Assembly (NCBI GenBank): GCA_946902985.2
Contig: OX336388.2
Location: forward strand, 129,458,346-129,522,345
DNA length: 64,000 bases
Direction of reading: 5' to 3'
Source of the DNA: Meconema thalassinum
Lineage: Eukaryota; Arthropoda; Insecta; Orthoptera; Tettigoniidae
This document shows positions 11,449-23,003 of the stretch, in pieces. A model generated the notes under the pieces. That model was not told the origin of the DNA, made no database searches, and saw only the letters and a program-made list of their open reading frames with translations. The position numbers and the translations under genes are program-made. How positions within the stretch are numbered: position 1 is the first letter of the stretch; every line of letters starts with the position of its first letter.

Positions 11449-11890
11449 TCCCCGTGTGGGTGCGGGTTAGAATACACCCACGGCATCCCCTGCCTGTCGT
11501 AAAAGGCGACTTAGAGGGGGCCTTATAAAGGTCAATTTTGGTTTTCTGGTCCCAGCTCTGGTTTGACCAATAGAAATAAACATGCGTGCTGTTAGGGGAA
11601 GGGCCACCAGCTTGGCCATCTGGCCAGAAAGCCTAGACGGTATGCCCCATCCCGTCAGGTGGGTGCGCCATGTACCCTACAGTAGTATCCGCCTTACAAC
11701 GAAGGTCCCTGCATGGCCGAATACTGGAGCTGAATAAATCCTGTGCATGCCGAGGGGGAAGTGCCTGTTTGAGGCACTGGGACCCCGGGCAATATCTGCT
11801 ATGCCAGGTAGGTATTGCCTTGGCTAGGTGGCGCCCACAGTGATAGCCCCCGTTCGGAGTGGGCAGTATTCGGGGAGGATTTCGTCCGGG

Positions 11891-12385
11891 ATGCCATCAA
11901 AGCGATCACGGACACCTGTACAGGGTGGCACCCTTAAAAAGCCGTCTCTTGAGTGTCGAGCTAATCCCAAGGTGTATACGCCTTGGGATGAAGCCTTTAA
12001 TAGAAGATTCCCCGCTGATAAGTCTCCTCGCTACCTGGTAGCTACGAGGACTGACGGGGGTGATTTTAAACTAGTAAAATCAATAATTTTTTCTGAGGAA
12101 ATCGAGGGGAAATTTGGGGACCTAAGCGGGATTTCCAAGCTCCGGAACGGTCAGCTGCTGCTGCACACCGTTGATCGGAAGCAAACCGAAGCGTTGCTGG
12201 AATGCACGCAATTCGGCGAAATTCCCGTTAAGGTCTCAAAACACGAAACGCTGAATGAGGTCCGAGGAGTTATTTTCCATCGTGACCTCATTTTAAATAG
12301 CGATGCGGAATTGTTGCGGGATCTGGGGAAGAGAGGCGTCACCAAGATTAGGCGCATCACCCGAAAGATTGGGGAGAACAGCGTC
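11891..12385 (+). CDS. LINE C ORF1 (gag-like RNA-binding protein), N-terminal part
   Basis: The frame is open from just after a TAG at 11,825. The first in-frame ATG is at 11,891, which I take as the start (a GTG at 11,828 is only the frame limit). The 165 codons to 12,385 encode the N-terminal part of a gag-like protein that would coat LINE RNA. The frame then runs into P1 and stays open by chance into its terminal repeat. The codon boundary falls exactly at the end of the duplicated hexamer, and the protein resumes in the same frame at 23,010, so the two parts together make about 604 residues. Confidence 0.85.
12380..12385. repeat. P1 target-site duplication, left copy
   Basis: AGCGTC here and at 23,004-23,009 immediately flank the inverted termini of P1. 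Confidence 0.92.
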
Positions 12386-12574
12386 AGTAGGATAAATAAG
12401 CCGGTTCTGGCACAGGGGCTAATGGGCAAGATGGCCGCCGCGCGCAATCACTCTATGTTATTCTTATGGAGGGGTCATTCAGAGCTGGCACAGTGGCTAA
12501 TGGGCAAGATGGCCGCCACTCCCCGAGACCGTGGGTGACGTCACAGGGGGAGGTCGGCCGTGTAGTTGCTAAAT

Positions 12575-12578
12575 GGAA

Positions 12579-12623
<45 letters not shown>
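12575..12623. repeat. (ATT)n microsatellite
   Basis: An uninterrupted ATT run of about 16 units. Its mirror (AAT)n lies at 22,767-22,805 in the other P1 arm. Confidence 0.95.
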
Positions 12624-12664
12624 GGTAATTATTGATTGATCATGTACAATCTAGACCAACCTTA

Positions 12665-14600
12665 TATTGTACACCTCGTGGTGTAGCGGCTAGTAATCTT
12701 GAATGACACTGCGGAGACCCGTGTTCGATTCCTGGCTCTGTCAAGAAATTTAATTCTGGGCTGAGGGCTGGAAGGGGGCACACTCATTCTTGTGAGGCAA
12801 AAAACTGAGAGGAGCAGGGTTTGATTCCTACCTCAATCATTCTGGACGTAGTTCTTTGTGGTTTCCCAATTTAACTCCAGGCAAATGGCAAGAGGTACCG
12901 TAACTGAAGGCCATGACAGCCTCCTTTCCAATCCTCATTTAAATTACAAGTGCACACACTAATACAGCCATACAATAGCACAGGTTATTAGACAACACAC
13001 ACCCCCAAGTACAGTATACAGGGCTACATGACCATGATATCACAAAACCCCTAAAGAATCAACAACAACAACTGATATTCATGAAACATCTCTTGGTGTA
13101 GTGCCTAGCATTCTTGACTGTCACTGCTTAGGCATGGGTTCGATTCCTGGCTCTGCTAAGAAATTTAATTTTGGTCTGAGGACTGGAATGGGGTACACTC
13201 AGCCTCGTGAGGCAAAACTGGGAAGAGGTGGGCTTGATTCCTACCTCAGCCATTCTAAGAGTTTTTTCTGTGGTTTCCCACTCACACACTCTAGGCAAAT
13301 GCTAGGATATATCTTAAGTTAAAGCCACGACTACCTCCTTTCCAATCCTTATCTGAATTACTAATACAGCCATTACAATAACACAGGTTATCAGACAACA
13401 CACACCCCAAGTACAGTATACAGGGCTACATGACCATGATATCACAAAACCCCTAAAGAATCAACAACAACAACTGATATTCATGAAACATCTCTTGGTG
13501 TAGTGCCTAGCATTCTTGACTGTCACTGCTTAGGCATGGGTTCGATTCCAGTCTCTGCTAATGATTTTAATTTTGGTCTGAGGACTGGAATGGGGTACAC
13601 TCAGCCTCGTGAGGCAAAACTGGGAAGAGATGGGCTTGATTCCTACCTCAGCCATTCTAAGAGTTTTTTCTGTGGTTTCCTACTCACACACTCTAGGCAA
13701 ATGCTAGGATATATCTTAAGTTAAGGCCACGACCACCTCCTTTCCAATCCTTATCTGAATTACTAATACAGCCATTACAATAACACAGGTTATCAGACAA
13801 CACACACCCCAAGTACAGTATACAGGGCTACATGACCATGATATCACAAAACCCCTAAAGAATCAACAACAACAACTGATATTCATGAAACACCTCTTGG
13901 TGTAGTGCCTAGCATTCTTGACTGTCACTGCTTAGGCACGGGTTCGATTCCTGGCTCTGCTAAGAAATTTAATTTTGGTCTGAGGACTGGAATGGGGTAC
14001 ACTCAGCCTCGTGAGGCAAAACTGGGAAGGGATGGGCTTGATTCCTACCTCAGCCATTCTAAGAGGTTTTTCTGTGGTTTCCCACTCACACACTCTAGGC
14101 AAATGCTAGGATATATCTTAAGTTATGGCCACGACCACCTCCTTTCCAATCCTTATCTGAATTACTAATACAGCCATTACAAGAACACAGGTTATCAGAC
14201 AACACACACCCCAAATACAATATACTGTGCTACATGACCATGATATCACAAAACCCCTAAAGAATCAACAACAACCAACAACAACAACTGATATTCATGA
14301 AACACCTCTTGGTGTCGTGGCTAGCATTCTTGACTGTCACTGCTTAGGCATGGGTTCGATTCCAGGCTCGGCTAAGAAATTTAATTTTGGTCTGAGGACT
14401 GGAATGGGGTGCACTCAGCCTCGTGAGGCAAAACTGGGAAGAGGTGGGCTTGATTCATACCTCAGCCATTCTAAGAGTGTTTTCTGTGGTTTCCCACTCT
14501 TACATTCTTAAGCAAATGCCGGGATGGTACCTAACTTAAGGCTACAGCTGCTTGCTACCCAATACCTACCTCTATTACAAATACATACAGTAGTACAGAC
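12665..14600 (+). repeat. tandem array of tRNA-derived SINE units (402-bp period), left arm
   Basis: Units start near 13,083, 13,485, 13,887 and 14,296, after a diverged one near 12,665. Each has a tRNA-like head (GGTGTAGTGCC as A box, GGGTTCGATTCC as B box), a body with GGTCTGAGGACTGG, and a 3' end GGGCTACATGACC ending in CAACAACAAC. The head-to-tail order with exact 402-bp spacing is unlike independent SINE insertions and points to amplification by unequal exchange. The open frames of 73-94 codons in each unit are not genes. Confidence 0.88.
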
Positions 14601-14647
14601 ACAGGTTATCAGACAGCTTTTACATACACTCAAGTTCATAGGGTTAC

Positions 14648-14940
14648 AAACGAAGAGGTATTAAGACTAGTGGGAGAGAAGAAATGTTTCTGGCGACTGT
14701 TAATGAAGAGAAGAGATAGTTTGGTAGGACACATACTAAGACACCCAGGATTAGCAGGCTTAGTTATGAAATAAAGGGTTGAAGACAAGAACTGTAGGGG
14801 TAGACCAAGGTAAGAATATTTTAAATAGATTTCCTTGAATGTACTGTAGGTTGTTGTGGTAGCTATATAGAAATGGAACGATTAGCTCAAGACAGTGATG
14901 GATAAACAATTGTTTCAAACCAGACAAAAAAGAAAAAACT
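14648..14940 (+). pseudogene. LINE 3'-end fragment (RT C-terminus), left arm of P1
   Basis: In sense it encodes pieces of a widely repeated RT C-terminal segment: CFWRLL, then DSLVGHILRHPG. Related fragments lie at 17,405-17,720, 20,055-20,345 (mirror), 30,130-30,650 and 40,485-41,520. Confidence 0.7.
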
Positions 14941-15460
14941 AAAAGCACAACAAAAAATAGCAAAGTCTGTAAAAAATACATCATTAGCTTACCTCTTATT
15001 ACACACTGGTCAATCCGCTTGGGAATATCACTGTTTTACACACACAGTCATTGTAACTTAGCCAAAATATAATTATTATATGAAAATACTCTTAAGGCGT
15101 ATAAAATTTACAACTCACACACTCAAGCACACGGGGCTGGTGACTGAAAATGCACTAAAAATACACACTGTTTAATAATATCGTAATGTTCGCTAGCAAC
15201 TCAGTACCTCCAGTGACCAGCTAGTCTGGGAGAGCTAACAGAGATTGCTGTGACAGTTGAAATGTTATCCTGTATGATAACGCGAAGCACGTACACATCT
15301 GAAAGACTCTTTTTTATAGAGATCTAGCTACAGAGTATGGATATTTAGATTACTTTAAATGTTGTAACATTTTCATTTTATTATCGTTTGATGTATTTTT
15401 GCAAAAGTGTGGGCTTGATTCCCAACTCTGGGGACTGAATCGGAGCACTGTATAGAAATA
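14941..15460. other. spacer in P1 left arm
   Basis: No gene or RNA seen; the mirror of this stretch is about 19,530-20,050. Confidence 0.4.
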
Positions 15461-15850
15461 TAGAGCTTGATGGCGTAGTGGTTAAGCAGTTTAACTTTCA
15501 CTGCGAAGACCAGGGTTCGATCCCCAACTCTGCCAAGAAATGTAATTCTGGTTTGAGAGCTGGAACGTGGTACACTTAGTCATGTGAGGCAAAACTGAAA
15601 AGAAGTGGGTTCGAGTCCTACCTCAGACATCCTGGAAGTGGTTTTCTATGGTTTTCCACTTATACTTTAGGTGAATACCGGGATGATTCCTAATTTAAGT
15701 GTGCGCCTGCATCCTTCCCAATCTTCATCTAATTACAGATACACACACTACTGCAGCCATCACAATAACACAGGTTATCAGACAAATTCAACACACACCT
15801 AAATACGCAGGACTAAATGATTACGATGTCTAAGCCCTTCAAAGCAACAA
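15461..15850 (+). mobile_element. tRNA-derived SINE in P1 left arm
   Basis: The head has TGGCGTAGTGG and GGGTTCGATCC boxes. The body and 3' end resemble the 402-bp units but are clearly diverged. Its mirror is at about 19,150-19,530. Confidence 0.75.
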
Positions 15851-15899
15851 CGACAACAACGTAACATGAGACTGTACAAGGTAGACTATCATAAGAGTC

Positions 15900-15994
15900 C
15901 ACTTCGTTGTGAAGTGGCTAGCATTCTAGGTCGTCACCTTGGAGGCCTAAGTTTGATTTCCGGCTCTGCCAAGAAATTTAACTTTGGTCTATAC
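15900..15994 (+). mobile_element. SINE head fragment at inner end of P1 left arm
   Basis: A tRNA-like head of the same SINE group (GAAGTGGCTAGC and GTTTGATTTCC as weakened A and B boxes). The two arms diverge right after it, in GGTCTATAC. Confidence 0.6.
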
Positions 15995-16180
15995 CGTGGT
16001 TTGCTTGGAGCACTACATTGATGATCACTGACACTTAAAACCTTTCCATTTTTACTTTTTAGGTCACCGCGACACCTCAAAAGAGAGGTCGAAAGGGTGT
16101 CGCGGTGACCTAAAAAGTAAAAATGGAAAGGTTTTAAGTGTCAGTGATCATCAATGTAGTGCTCCAAGCAAATCACGGTT
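15993..16180. repeat. 84-bp hairpin at start of P1 core
   Basis: 15,993-16,076 and 16,096-16,180 are inverted copies with about one mismatch, around a 19-bp loop. The right arm of the hairpin is the 5' part of the acidic-protein gene, so the left arm is an inverted copy of that coding start. Confidence 0.93.
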
Positions 16181-16502
16181 ACTGTTTACAAACAATCATG
16201 AAAATACTAAAAAGCAAGTTCAAGAAAACAATATTGCTGCTCAAGATAGTTCAACGTTCAAAAACCCCTTATCACTATCAAAAGCAGCACCAACTCTACA
16301 CGAGGACCCTGTGAAAGAGGAACAAGAGTAATTGGACAGATCTAGTGATGTTGATAATGATTATGGTGATTATAATGTTAGTGATAAAGATTATGATAAT
16401 GATGCTGCTTATGATCATGCTGATAATGATGATGTTGATAATGACGTTTTCATGCCTATTGTTCACCATGGAAAAAAGATCTACAAGTTTTTTTTACTAT
16501 AA
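16074..16502 (+). pseudogene. P1 acidic-tail protein gene (decayed)
   Basis: One frame reads KERSKGCRGDLKSKNGK, then LSVSDHQC, a TKKQVQEN stretch, AQDSSTF, PLSLSKA, KEEQE, one in-frame stop (about 16,329), and on in the same frame an Asp/Asn/Tyr-rich tail ending at a TAA at 16,500. The same order of blocks recurs in P2 (31,240-31,630, 31,950-32,530, 35,925-36,495, 38,527-39,092 and 39,487-39,880), so this was a real gene of this transposon group. A start codon is not preserved here; in P2 it is MLKREVKKC. I do not recognise the family. A basic patch followed by an acidic tail would fit a DNA-handling or structural protein, but that is a guess. Confidence 0.65.
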
Positions 16503-16539
16503 CATGCAATGGGGGAAAATGGTATTCATACTTAAAAAT

Positions 16540-16714
16540 AAATAGAACATAGAAAAAACAAAAATAACAAATGTAATATGTGTACATATTGTAAATGTAT
16601 TTGAATTAATAAAGAAATATTGTATGGTCACTGCTTATACATTTTAATTACTACCCACCTCCCACTCCTAATGCAAATATGAACTTTTGTACAAGGACCA
16701 GAAATGAAAAACAT
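16540..16714. other. AT-rich spacer in P1 core
   Basis: A possible polyadenylation signal (AATAAA) lies near 16,540 and another AATAAAGAAAT near 16,608, downstream of the acidic-protein gene. Nothing else is seen. Confidence 0.3.
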
Positions 16715-17235
16715 GTAAAACACAAAATTGGAAAATCCATGTTTCCATATTGACAAAAATTGAAAAACTATAAACTGAATTTAAAAAAATGTAAATGGAA
16801 AATTGTGTAATTGACAAATAACAAATTGGAAAATCCATGTTTCCATATTATGAAATTCAAAAAAAAATTAAACTGACTTTTTTAAAAACTGTAAATGGAA
16901 AATTGTAAAATTGACAAATGTGTAAATAACAAATTGGAAAATCCATGTTTCCATATTGACAAAAATTGAAAAACTATAAACTGAATTTAAAAAAATGTAA
17001 ATGGAAAATTTTGTAATTGACAAATAACAAATTGGAAAATCCATGTTTCCATATTATGAAATTCAAAAAAAAATTAAACTGACTTTTTTAAAAACTGTAA
17101 ATGGAAAATTGTAAAATTGACAAATGTGTAAATAACAAATTGAAAAATCCATGTTTCCATATTGACAGAGTTCAAAAACGTAAGACTGACATTTTTAAAA
17201 ACTGAAAATGGAAAATTGTAAAATTGCAATTGTGT
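16715..17235. repeat. AT-rich dimeric tandem repeat, 206-bp period
   Basis: AATTGGAAAATCCATG or a close form starts at 16,726, 16,824, 16,932, 17,030 and 17,138, with alternating spacings of 98 and 108 bp. This is a two-part higher-order unit of 206 bp, present about 2.5 times. Confidence 0.9.
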
Positions 17236-17404
17236 GAAATATAAAAATGAAAATAAAAAAACCTATTTCCTGATTAGGTTAAGTATAAATTAGTGTAGTT
17301 TATGAGGTTGTATACAATTGAATGTAAATACATATGCTTTGGGATAAGGTATATGTAATGATAAAATCGTGTTTCGCAATCATGAACTTTTGACATTGAC
17401 TAAA

Positions 17405-17720
17405 TCAAAAACACGTTGTTGTTTGAGTCTTCAGTCTTTTGACTGGTTTAATGCAGCTCTCCATGCTTCCCTGTCCTGAGCTAATCGTTTCATCTCTACA
17501 TAGCCACCACACCCTACATCTGAGGCAATCTGTTTGACATATTCCAACCTTGGTCTACCCCTACAGTTCTTGCCCTCGACCCTCCCTTCCATAACTAAGC
17601 TTGCTATTCCTGTGTGTCTTAGTTTGTGTCCTACCAACCTATCTCTTCTCTTGATTAGCAGTCGCCAGAAACATCTCTCCTCTTTCACTAGTCGTAATAC
17701 CTCTTCGTTTGTAACCCTAT
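17405..17720 (-). pseudogene. LINE 3'-end fragment (RT C-terminus), P1 core
   Basis: Antisense reading gives an uninterrupted 85-codon stretch with RCFWRLL, KRRDRLVGHK, RGRPRLEYVKQIA and EAWRAALNQSKD before a stop. This is the C-terminal end of a LINE reverse transcriptase. The 3' end (GTTTGAGTCTTCAGTC in the plus strand) recurs at the other copies. Confidence 0.8.
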
Positions 17721-17829
17721 GTAGTTATAACATGAACTAGTCGTGTGCGTCAAATTGTGAGCAACGACTCCTATAACAAAGAACCAATAGATAAATGATT
17801 CCCGCATAGTTATTGGTGTACAGATTTTT

Positions 17830-18000
17830 AAACTTAAGTGAGGATTGGGAAGGAGGCAGTCATAACCTTAAGTTAAGAATCATCCATGCATTTGCCATAA
17901 ATAAAAGTGGTAAAACCATGAAACAATATGACTGAGGTAGAAATGAGTTTATCACGTCTCAGTTTTCTTTACAAGGTTGGTAGTTACTCCCTGCTCATGC
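17830..18000 (-). mobile_element. SINE body fragment
   Basis: In antisense it resembles the middle of the SINE units in the P1 arms (GGATTGGGAAGGA and TGACTGAGGTAG landmarks in the plus strand). The head is missing. Confidence 0.5.
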
Positions 18001-18276
18001 TAAATAAAGCTACATCCAAGACAATCTGTTTAGCATATTCGAACCTTGAACTACACTGCAGTTCTTAGCCTCAACCTTTCTTTCCATAATTATGTTTCCT
18101 ATTTCCATAACACATTAAAATCCTAGGAGTGAAAGCTAAATCCCATAAGGTCAAAGTCTACCATGCTAACCAATTAGCCTCAGGGTCACACTTTAGGGCT
18201 TATCCGATATTGTGGCTATTTAAAACCCATGTACATAATGTTTCTGGAATATGCGTGATTGCCTATGTCAATGTAA

Positions 18277-18505
18277 CGGCTTATGTGGTGTAGTTAATAG
18301 CTGGGCTCAATATAACGGGTTCAAACCCGGCCAAAGTCGTCGGATTTTTGAAAGCACTAATTCCTTCGGAGGGGGGGGGGGGGGTAAAGCCTGAGCTCCC
18401 ATGTCATACATTTGTTCCACGTAAAAGAACCTAGCACTGCAATTGGTAGTGTGTGGTAAACTTTATAGGCTATATTTGGTTAATTAGTAACGCTCTAATA
18501 AGTTC
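18277..18505 (+). mobile_element. SINE (515-bp family) head, 3'-incomplete
   Basis: A tRNA-like head with a GGTTCAAACCC B box, then CCAAAGTCGTCGGATTTTT and TTCCTTCGGAGG, landmarks of the 515-bp SINE at 40,873-41,386. A run of 14 G follows TTCGGA. Diverged. Confidence 0.65.
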
Positions 18506-18784
18506 CAACGTTCGCCACTTAGAGTTAGTGACAGTAGCATTTGATAACCAAAGTTAGACGTACATGAAATTGAACTTGTTGGGAGACCTCAGGCGTCAAA
18601 TAAAAAATGCACAGCTATGGCCATTGGCTGCAATTCATAGTATATCCTCTTTGCTTCGTCCATTACTATTATTTTGCTTTCTAAGTAGCAAAAAGTCTCC
18701 TACTTTCTTTAGCTTTTCACCTGCCAATTCAAAGTACATATGCATTTCGTTTGAGGGTTTAGACGTCTTGGTGTATAGGATTTT

Positions 18785-18992
18785 GTGATAGCCTGTGTTA
18801 TTGTAATGACTGAAGTAGTGTGTGTATTTGTAATTAGATGAGGATTGGGAAGGATGCAGGCGTACATTTAAATTACGCATCATCCCGGTATTCACCTGAA
18901 GTACAAGTGGGAAACCACGGAAAACCTCTCCAGGATAGGTGAGCTGGAAGTTGAACCCCCCACCTCTTTTCGGTTTTTCCTTACAAAGCCTA
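18785..18992 (-). mobile_element. SINE body fragment next to P1 right arm
   Basis: In antisense it matches the body of the SINE at 15,461-15,850 (GAGGATTGGGAAGGATGCAG, then CATCCCGGTATTCACCTGAAG in the plus strand), with clear divergence. It ends where the right arm starts. Confidence 0.6.
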
Positions 18993-20054
18993 GTATAGAC
19001 CAAAGTTAAATTTCTTGGCAGAGCCGGAAATCAAACTTAGGCCTCCAAGGTGACGACCTAGAATGCTAGCCACTTCACAACGAAGTGGACTCTTATGATA
19101 GTCTACCTTGTACAGTCTCATGTTACGTTGTTGTCGTTGTTGCTTTGAAGGGCTTAGACATCGTAATCATTTAGTCCTGCGTATTTAGGTGTGTGTTGAA
19201 TTTGTCTGATAACCTGTGTTATTGTGATGGCTGCAGTAGTGTGTGTATCTGTAATTAGATGAAGATTGGGAAGGATGCAGGCGCACACTTAAATTAGGAA
19301 TCATCCCGGTATTCACCTGAAGTATAAGTGGAAAACCATAGAAAACCACTTCCAGGATGTCTGAGGTAGGACTCGAACCCACTTCTTTTCAGTTTTGCCT
19401 CACATGACTAAGTGTACCCCGTTCCAGCTCTCAAACCAGAATTACATTTCTTGGCAGAGTTGGGGATCGAACCCTGGTCTTCGCAGTGAAAGTTAAACTG
19501 CTTAACCACTACGCCATCAAGCTCTATATTTCTATACAGTGCTCCGATTCAGTCCCCAGAGTTGGGAATCAAGCCCACACTTTTGCAAAAATACATCAAA
19601 CGATAATAAAATGAAAATGTTACAACATTTAAAGTAATCTAAATATCCATACTCTGTAGCTAGATCTCTATAAAAAAGAGTCTTTCAGATGTGTACGTGC
19701 TTCGCGTTATCATACAGGATAACATTTCAACTGTCACAGCAATCTCTGTTAGCTCTCCCAGACTAGCTGGTCACTGGAGGTACTGAGTTGCTAGCGAACA
19801 TTACGATATTATTAAACAGTGTGTATTTTTAGTGCATTTTCAGTCACCAGCCCCGTGTGCTTGAGTGTGTGAGTTGTAAATTTTATACGCCTTAAGAGTA
19901 TTTTCATATAATAATTATATTTTGGCTAAGTTACAATGACTGTGTGTGTAAAACAGTGATATTCCCAAGCGGATTGACCAGTGTGTAATAAGAGGTAAGC
20001 TAATGATGTATTTTTTACAGACTTTGCTATTTTTTGTTGTGCTTTTAGTTTTTT

Positions 20055-20345
20055 CTTTTTTGTCTGGTTTGAAACAATTGTTTATCCATCACTGTCTTGA
20101 GCTAATCGTTCCATTTCTATATAGCTACCACAACAACCTACAGTACATTCAAGGAAATCTATTTAAAATATTCTTACCTTGGTCTACCCCTACAGTTCTT
20201 GTCTTCAACCCTTTATTTCATAACTAAGCCTGCTAATCCTGGGTGTCTTAGTATGTGTCCTACCAAACTATCTCTTCTCTTCATTAACAGTCGCCAGAAA
20301 CATTTCTTCTCTCCCACTAGTCTTAATACCTCTTCGTTTGTAACC
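20055..20345 (-). pseudogene. LINE 3'-end fragment, right arm of P1
   Basis: Mirror copy of 14,648-14,940; same content and damage. Confidence 0.7.
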
Positions 20346-20399
20346 CTATGAACTTGAGTGTATGTAAAAGCTGTCTGATAACCTGTGTCTGTACTACTG

Positions 20400-22725
20400 T
20401 ATGTATTTGTAATAGAGGTAGGTATTGGGTAGCAAGCAGCTGTAGCCTTAAGTTAGGTACCATCCCGGCATTTGCTTAAGAATGTAAGAGTGGGAAACCA
20501 CAGAAAACACTCTTAGAATGGCTGAGGTATGAATCAAGCCCACCTCTTCCCAGTTTTGCCTCACGAGGCTGAGTGCACCCCATTCCAGTCCTCAGACCAA
20601 AATTAAATTTCTTAGCCGAGCCTGGAATCGAACCCATGCCTAAGCAGTGACAGTCAAGAATGCTAGCCACGACACCAAGAGGTGTTTCATGAATATCAGT
20701 TGTTGTTGTTGGTTGTTGTTGATTCTTTAGGGGTTTTGTGATATCATGGTCATGTAGCACAGTATATTGTATTTGGGGTGTGTGTTGTCTGATAACCTGT
20801 GTTCTTGTAATGGCTGTATTAGTAATTCAGATAAGGATTGGAAAGGAGGTGGTCGTGGCCATAACTTAAGATATATCCTAGCATTTGCCTAGAGTGTGTG
20901 AGTGGGAAACCACAGAAAAACCTCTTAGAATGGCTGAGGTAGGAATCAAGCCCATCCCTTCCCAGTTTTGCCTCACGAGGCTGAGTGTACCCCATTCCAG
21001 TCCTCAGACCAAAATTAAATTTCTTAGCAGAGCCAGGAATCGAACCCGTGCCTAAGCAGTGACAGTCAAGAATGCTAGGCACTACACCAAGAGGTGTTTC
21101 ATGAATATCAGTTGTTGTTGTTGATTCTTTAGGGGTTTTGTGATATCATGGTCATGTAGCCCTGTATACTGTACTTGGGGTGTGTGTTGTCTGATAACCT
21201 GTGTTATTGTAATGGCTGTATTAGTAATTCAGATAAGGATTGGAAAGGAGGTGGTCGTGGCCTTAACTTAAGATATATCCTAGCATTTGCCTAGAGTGTG
21301 TGAGTAGGAAACCACAGAAAAAACTCTTAGAATGGCTGAGGTAGGAATCAAGCCCATCTCTTCCCAGTTTTGCCTCACGAGGCTGAGTGTACCCCATTCC
21401 AGTCCTCAGACCAAAATTAAAATCATTAGCAGAGACTGGAATCGAACCCATGCCTAAGCAGTGACAGTCAAGAATGCTAGGCACTACACCAAGAGGTGTT
21501 TCATGAATATCAGTTGTTGTTGTTGATTCTTTAGGGGTTTTGTGATATCATGGTCATGTAGCCCTGTATACTGTACTTGGGGTGTGTGTTGTCTGATAAA
21601 CTGTGTTGTTGCAATGGCTGTATTAGTAATTCAGATAAGGATTGGAAAGGAGGTGGTCGTGGCCTTAACTTAAGATATATCCTAGCATTTGCCTCTAGTG
21701 TGTGAATGGGAAACCACAGAAAAAACTCTTAGAATGGCTGAGGTAGGAATCAAGCCCATCTCTTCCCAGTTTTGCCTCACGAGGCTGAGTGTACCCCATT
21801 CCAGTCCTCAGACCAAAATTAAAATCATTAGCAGAGACTGGAATCGAACCCATGCCTAAGCAGTGACAGTCAAGAATGCTAGGCACTACACCAAGAGATG
21901 TTTCATGAATATCAGTTGTTGTTGTTGATTCTTTAGGGGTTTTGTGATATCATGGTCATGTAGCCCTGTATACTGTACTTGGGGTGTGTGTTGTCTGATA
22001 ACCTGTGTTATTGTAATGGCTGTATTAGTAATTCAGATAAGGATTGGAAAGGAGGTAGTCGTGGCTTTAACTTAAGATATATCCTAGCATTTGCCTAGAG
22101 TGTGTGAGTGGGAAACCACAGAAAAAACTCTTAGAATGGCTGAGGTAGGAATCAAGCCCACCTCTTCCCAGTTTTGCCTCACGAGGCTGAGTGTACCCCA
22201 TTCCAGTCCTCAGACCAAAATTAAATTTCTTAGCAGAGCCAGGAATCGAACCCATGCCTAAGCAGTGACAGTCAAGAATGCTAGGCACTACACCAAGAGA
22301 TGTTTCATGAATATCAGTTGTTGTTGTTGATTCTTTAGGGGTTTTGTGATATCATGGTCATGTAGCCCTGTATACTGTACTTGGGGGTGTGTGTTGTCTA
22401 ATAACCTGTGCTATTGTATGGCTGTATTAGTGTGTGCACTTGTAATTTAAATGAGGATTGGAAAGGAGGCTGTCATGGCCTTCAGTTACGGTACCTCTTG
22501 CCATTTGCCTGGAGTTAAATTGGGAAACCACAAAGAACTACGTCCAGAATGATTGAGGTAGGAATCAAACCCTGCTCCTCTCAGTTTTTTGCCTCACAAG
22601 AATGAGTGTGCCCCCTTCCAGCCCTCAGCCCAGAATTAAATTTCTTGACAGAGCCAGGAATCGAACACGGGTCTCCGCAGTGTCATTCAAGATTACTAGC
22701 CGCTACACCACGAGGTGTACAATAT
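20400..22725 (-). repeat. tandem SINE array (402-bp period), right arm
   Basis: Five near-identical units plus the diverged outer one, against four plus one in the left arm. One unit has small private changes (GATAAACTGTGTTGTTGC near 21,595; GCCTCTAGTGTGTGAATGG near 21,692), so it is not an identical copy of its neighbours. Confidence 0.88.
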
Positions 22726-22765
22726 AAGGTTGGTCTAGATTGTACATGATCAATCAATAATTACC

Positions 22766-22766
<1 letters not shown>

Positions 22767-22805
<39 letters not shown>
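22767..22805. repeat. (AAT)n microsatellite
   Basis: Mirror of the (ATT)n run at 12,575; slightly shorter than its partner. Confidence 0.95.
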
Positions 22806-22810
<5 letters not shown>

Positions 22811-23003
22811 TTCCATTTAGCAACTACACGGCCGACCTCCCCCTGTGACGTCACCCACGGTCTCGGGGAGTGGCGGCCATCTTGCCCATTAGCCACTGTG
22901 CCAGCTCTGAATGACCCCTCCATAAGAATAACATAGAGTGATTGCGCGCGGCGGCCATCTTGCCCATTAGCCCCTGTGCCAGAACCGGCTTATTTATCCT
23001 ACT

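Larger units (their letters stand above)
12386..15994 (+). repeat. P1 left inverted arm
   Basis: The arm is the reverse complement of 18,993-23,003 minus one array unit. From the tip inward it holds: a GC-rich end of about 190 bp with two copies of a CTAATGGGCAAGATGGCCGCC motif (12,420 and 12,498); an ATT run (12,575-12,623); a diverged SINE (from about 12,665); four tandem 402-bp SINE units; a LINE 3' fragment (14,648-14,940); a spacer; and two more SINE heads (15,464 and 15,900). Confidence 0.92.
12386..23003. mobile_element. P1: 10.6-kb palindromic (long inverted repeat) DNA transposon
   Basis: The ends are inverted copies starting AGTAGGATAAATAAGCCGG, flanked by a 6-bp duplication and inserted in LINE C ORF1. 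Left arm 12,386-15,994 (3,609 bp) and right arm 18,993-23,003 (4,011 bp) look nearly identical; the 402-bp length difference equals one SINE-array unit. A 2,998-bp middle holds a decayed acidic-protein gene, an AT-rich repeat, a LINE fragment and SINE pieces. No transposase is recognisable, so it is non-autonomous. The 5'-AG start, 6-bp duplication and long inverted repeats recall Polinton/Maverick elements; Dada elements also make 6-7-bp duplications. No polymerase, integrase, ATPase or capsid gene is present. Confidence 0.9.
18993..23003 (-). repeat. P1 right inverted arm
   Basis: Reverse complement of the left arm, with the same contents in mirror order, plus one extra 402-bp SINE unit (around 21,585-21,990). 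The match extends to the last base of the terminus, CCTACT at 22,998-23,003. Confidence 0.92.

Noticed and set aside
15461..15540. Functional tRNA genes at SINE heads (also 12,670, 29,457, 40,873, 42,063, 42,461)
   Set aside because: A and B boxes are present, but acceptor stems and 3' ends do not close; each continues into a SINE body.
13101..22288. 73-94-codon open frames (MPSILDCHCLG... type) in P1 arms
   Set aside because: They lie across tRNA-derived SINE heads in every tandem unit; the tRNA boxes explain the sequence.
12386..23003. P1 as a MULE with 8-11-bp target duplication
   Set aside because: The duplication is exactly 6 bp; no base beyond AGCGTC matches on either side, and no Mutator sequence is inside P1.
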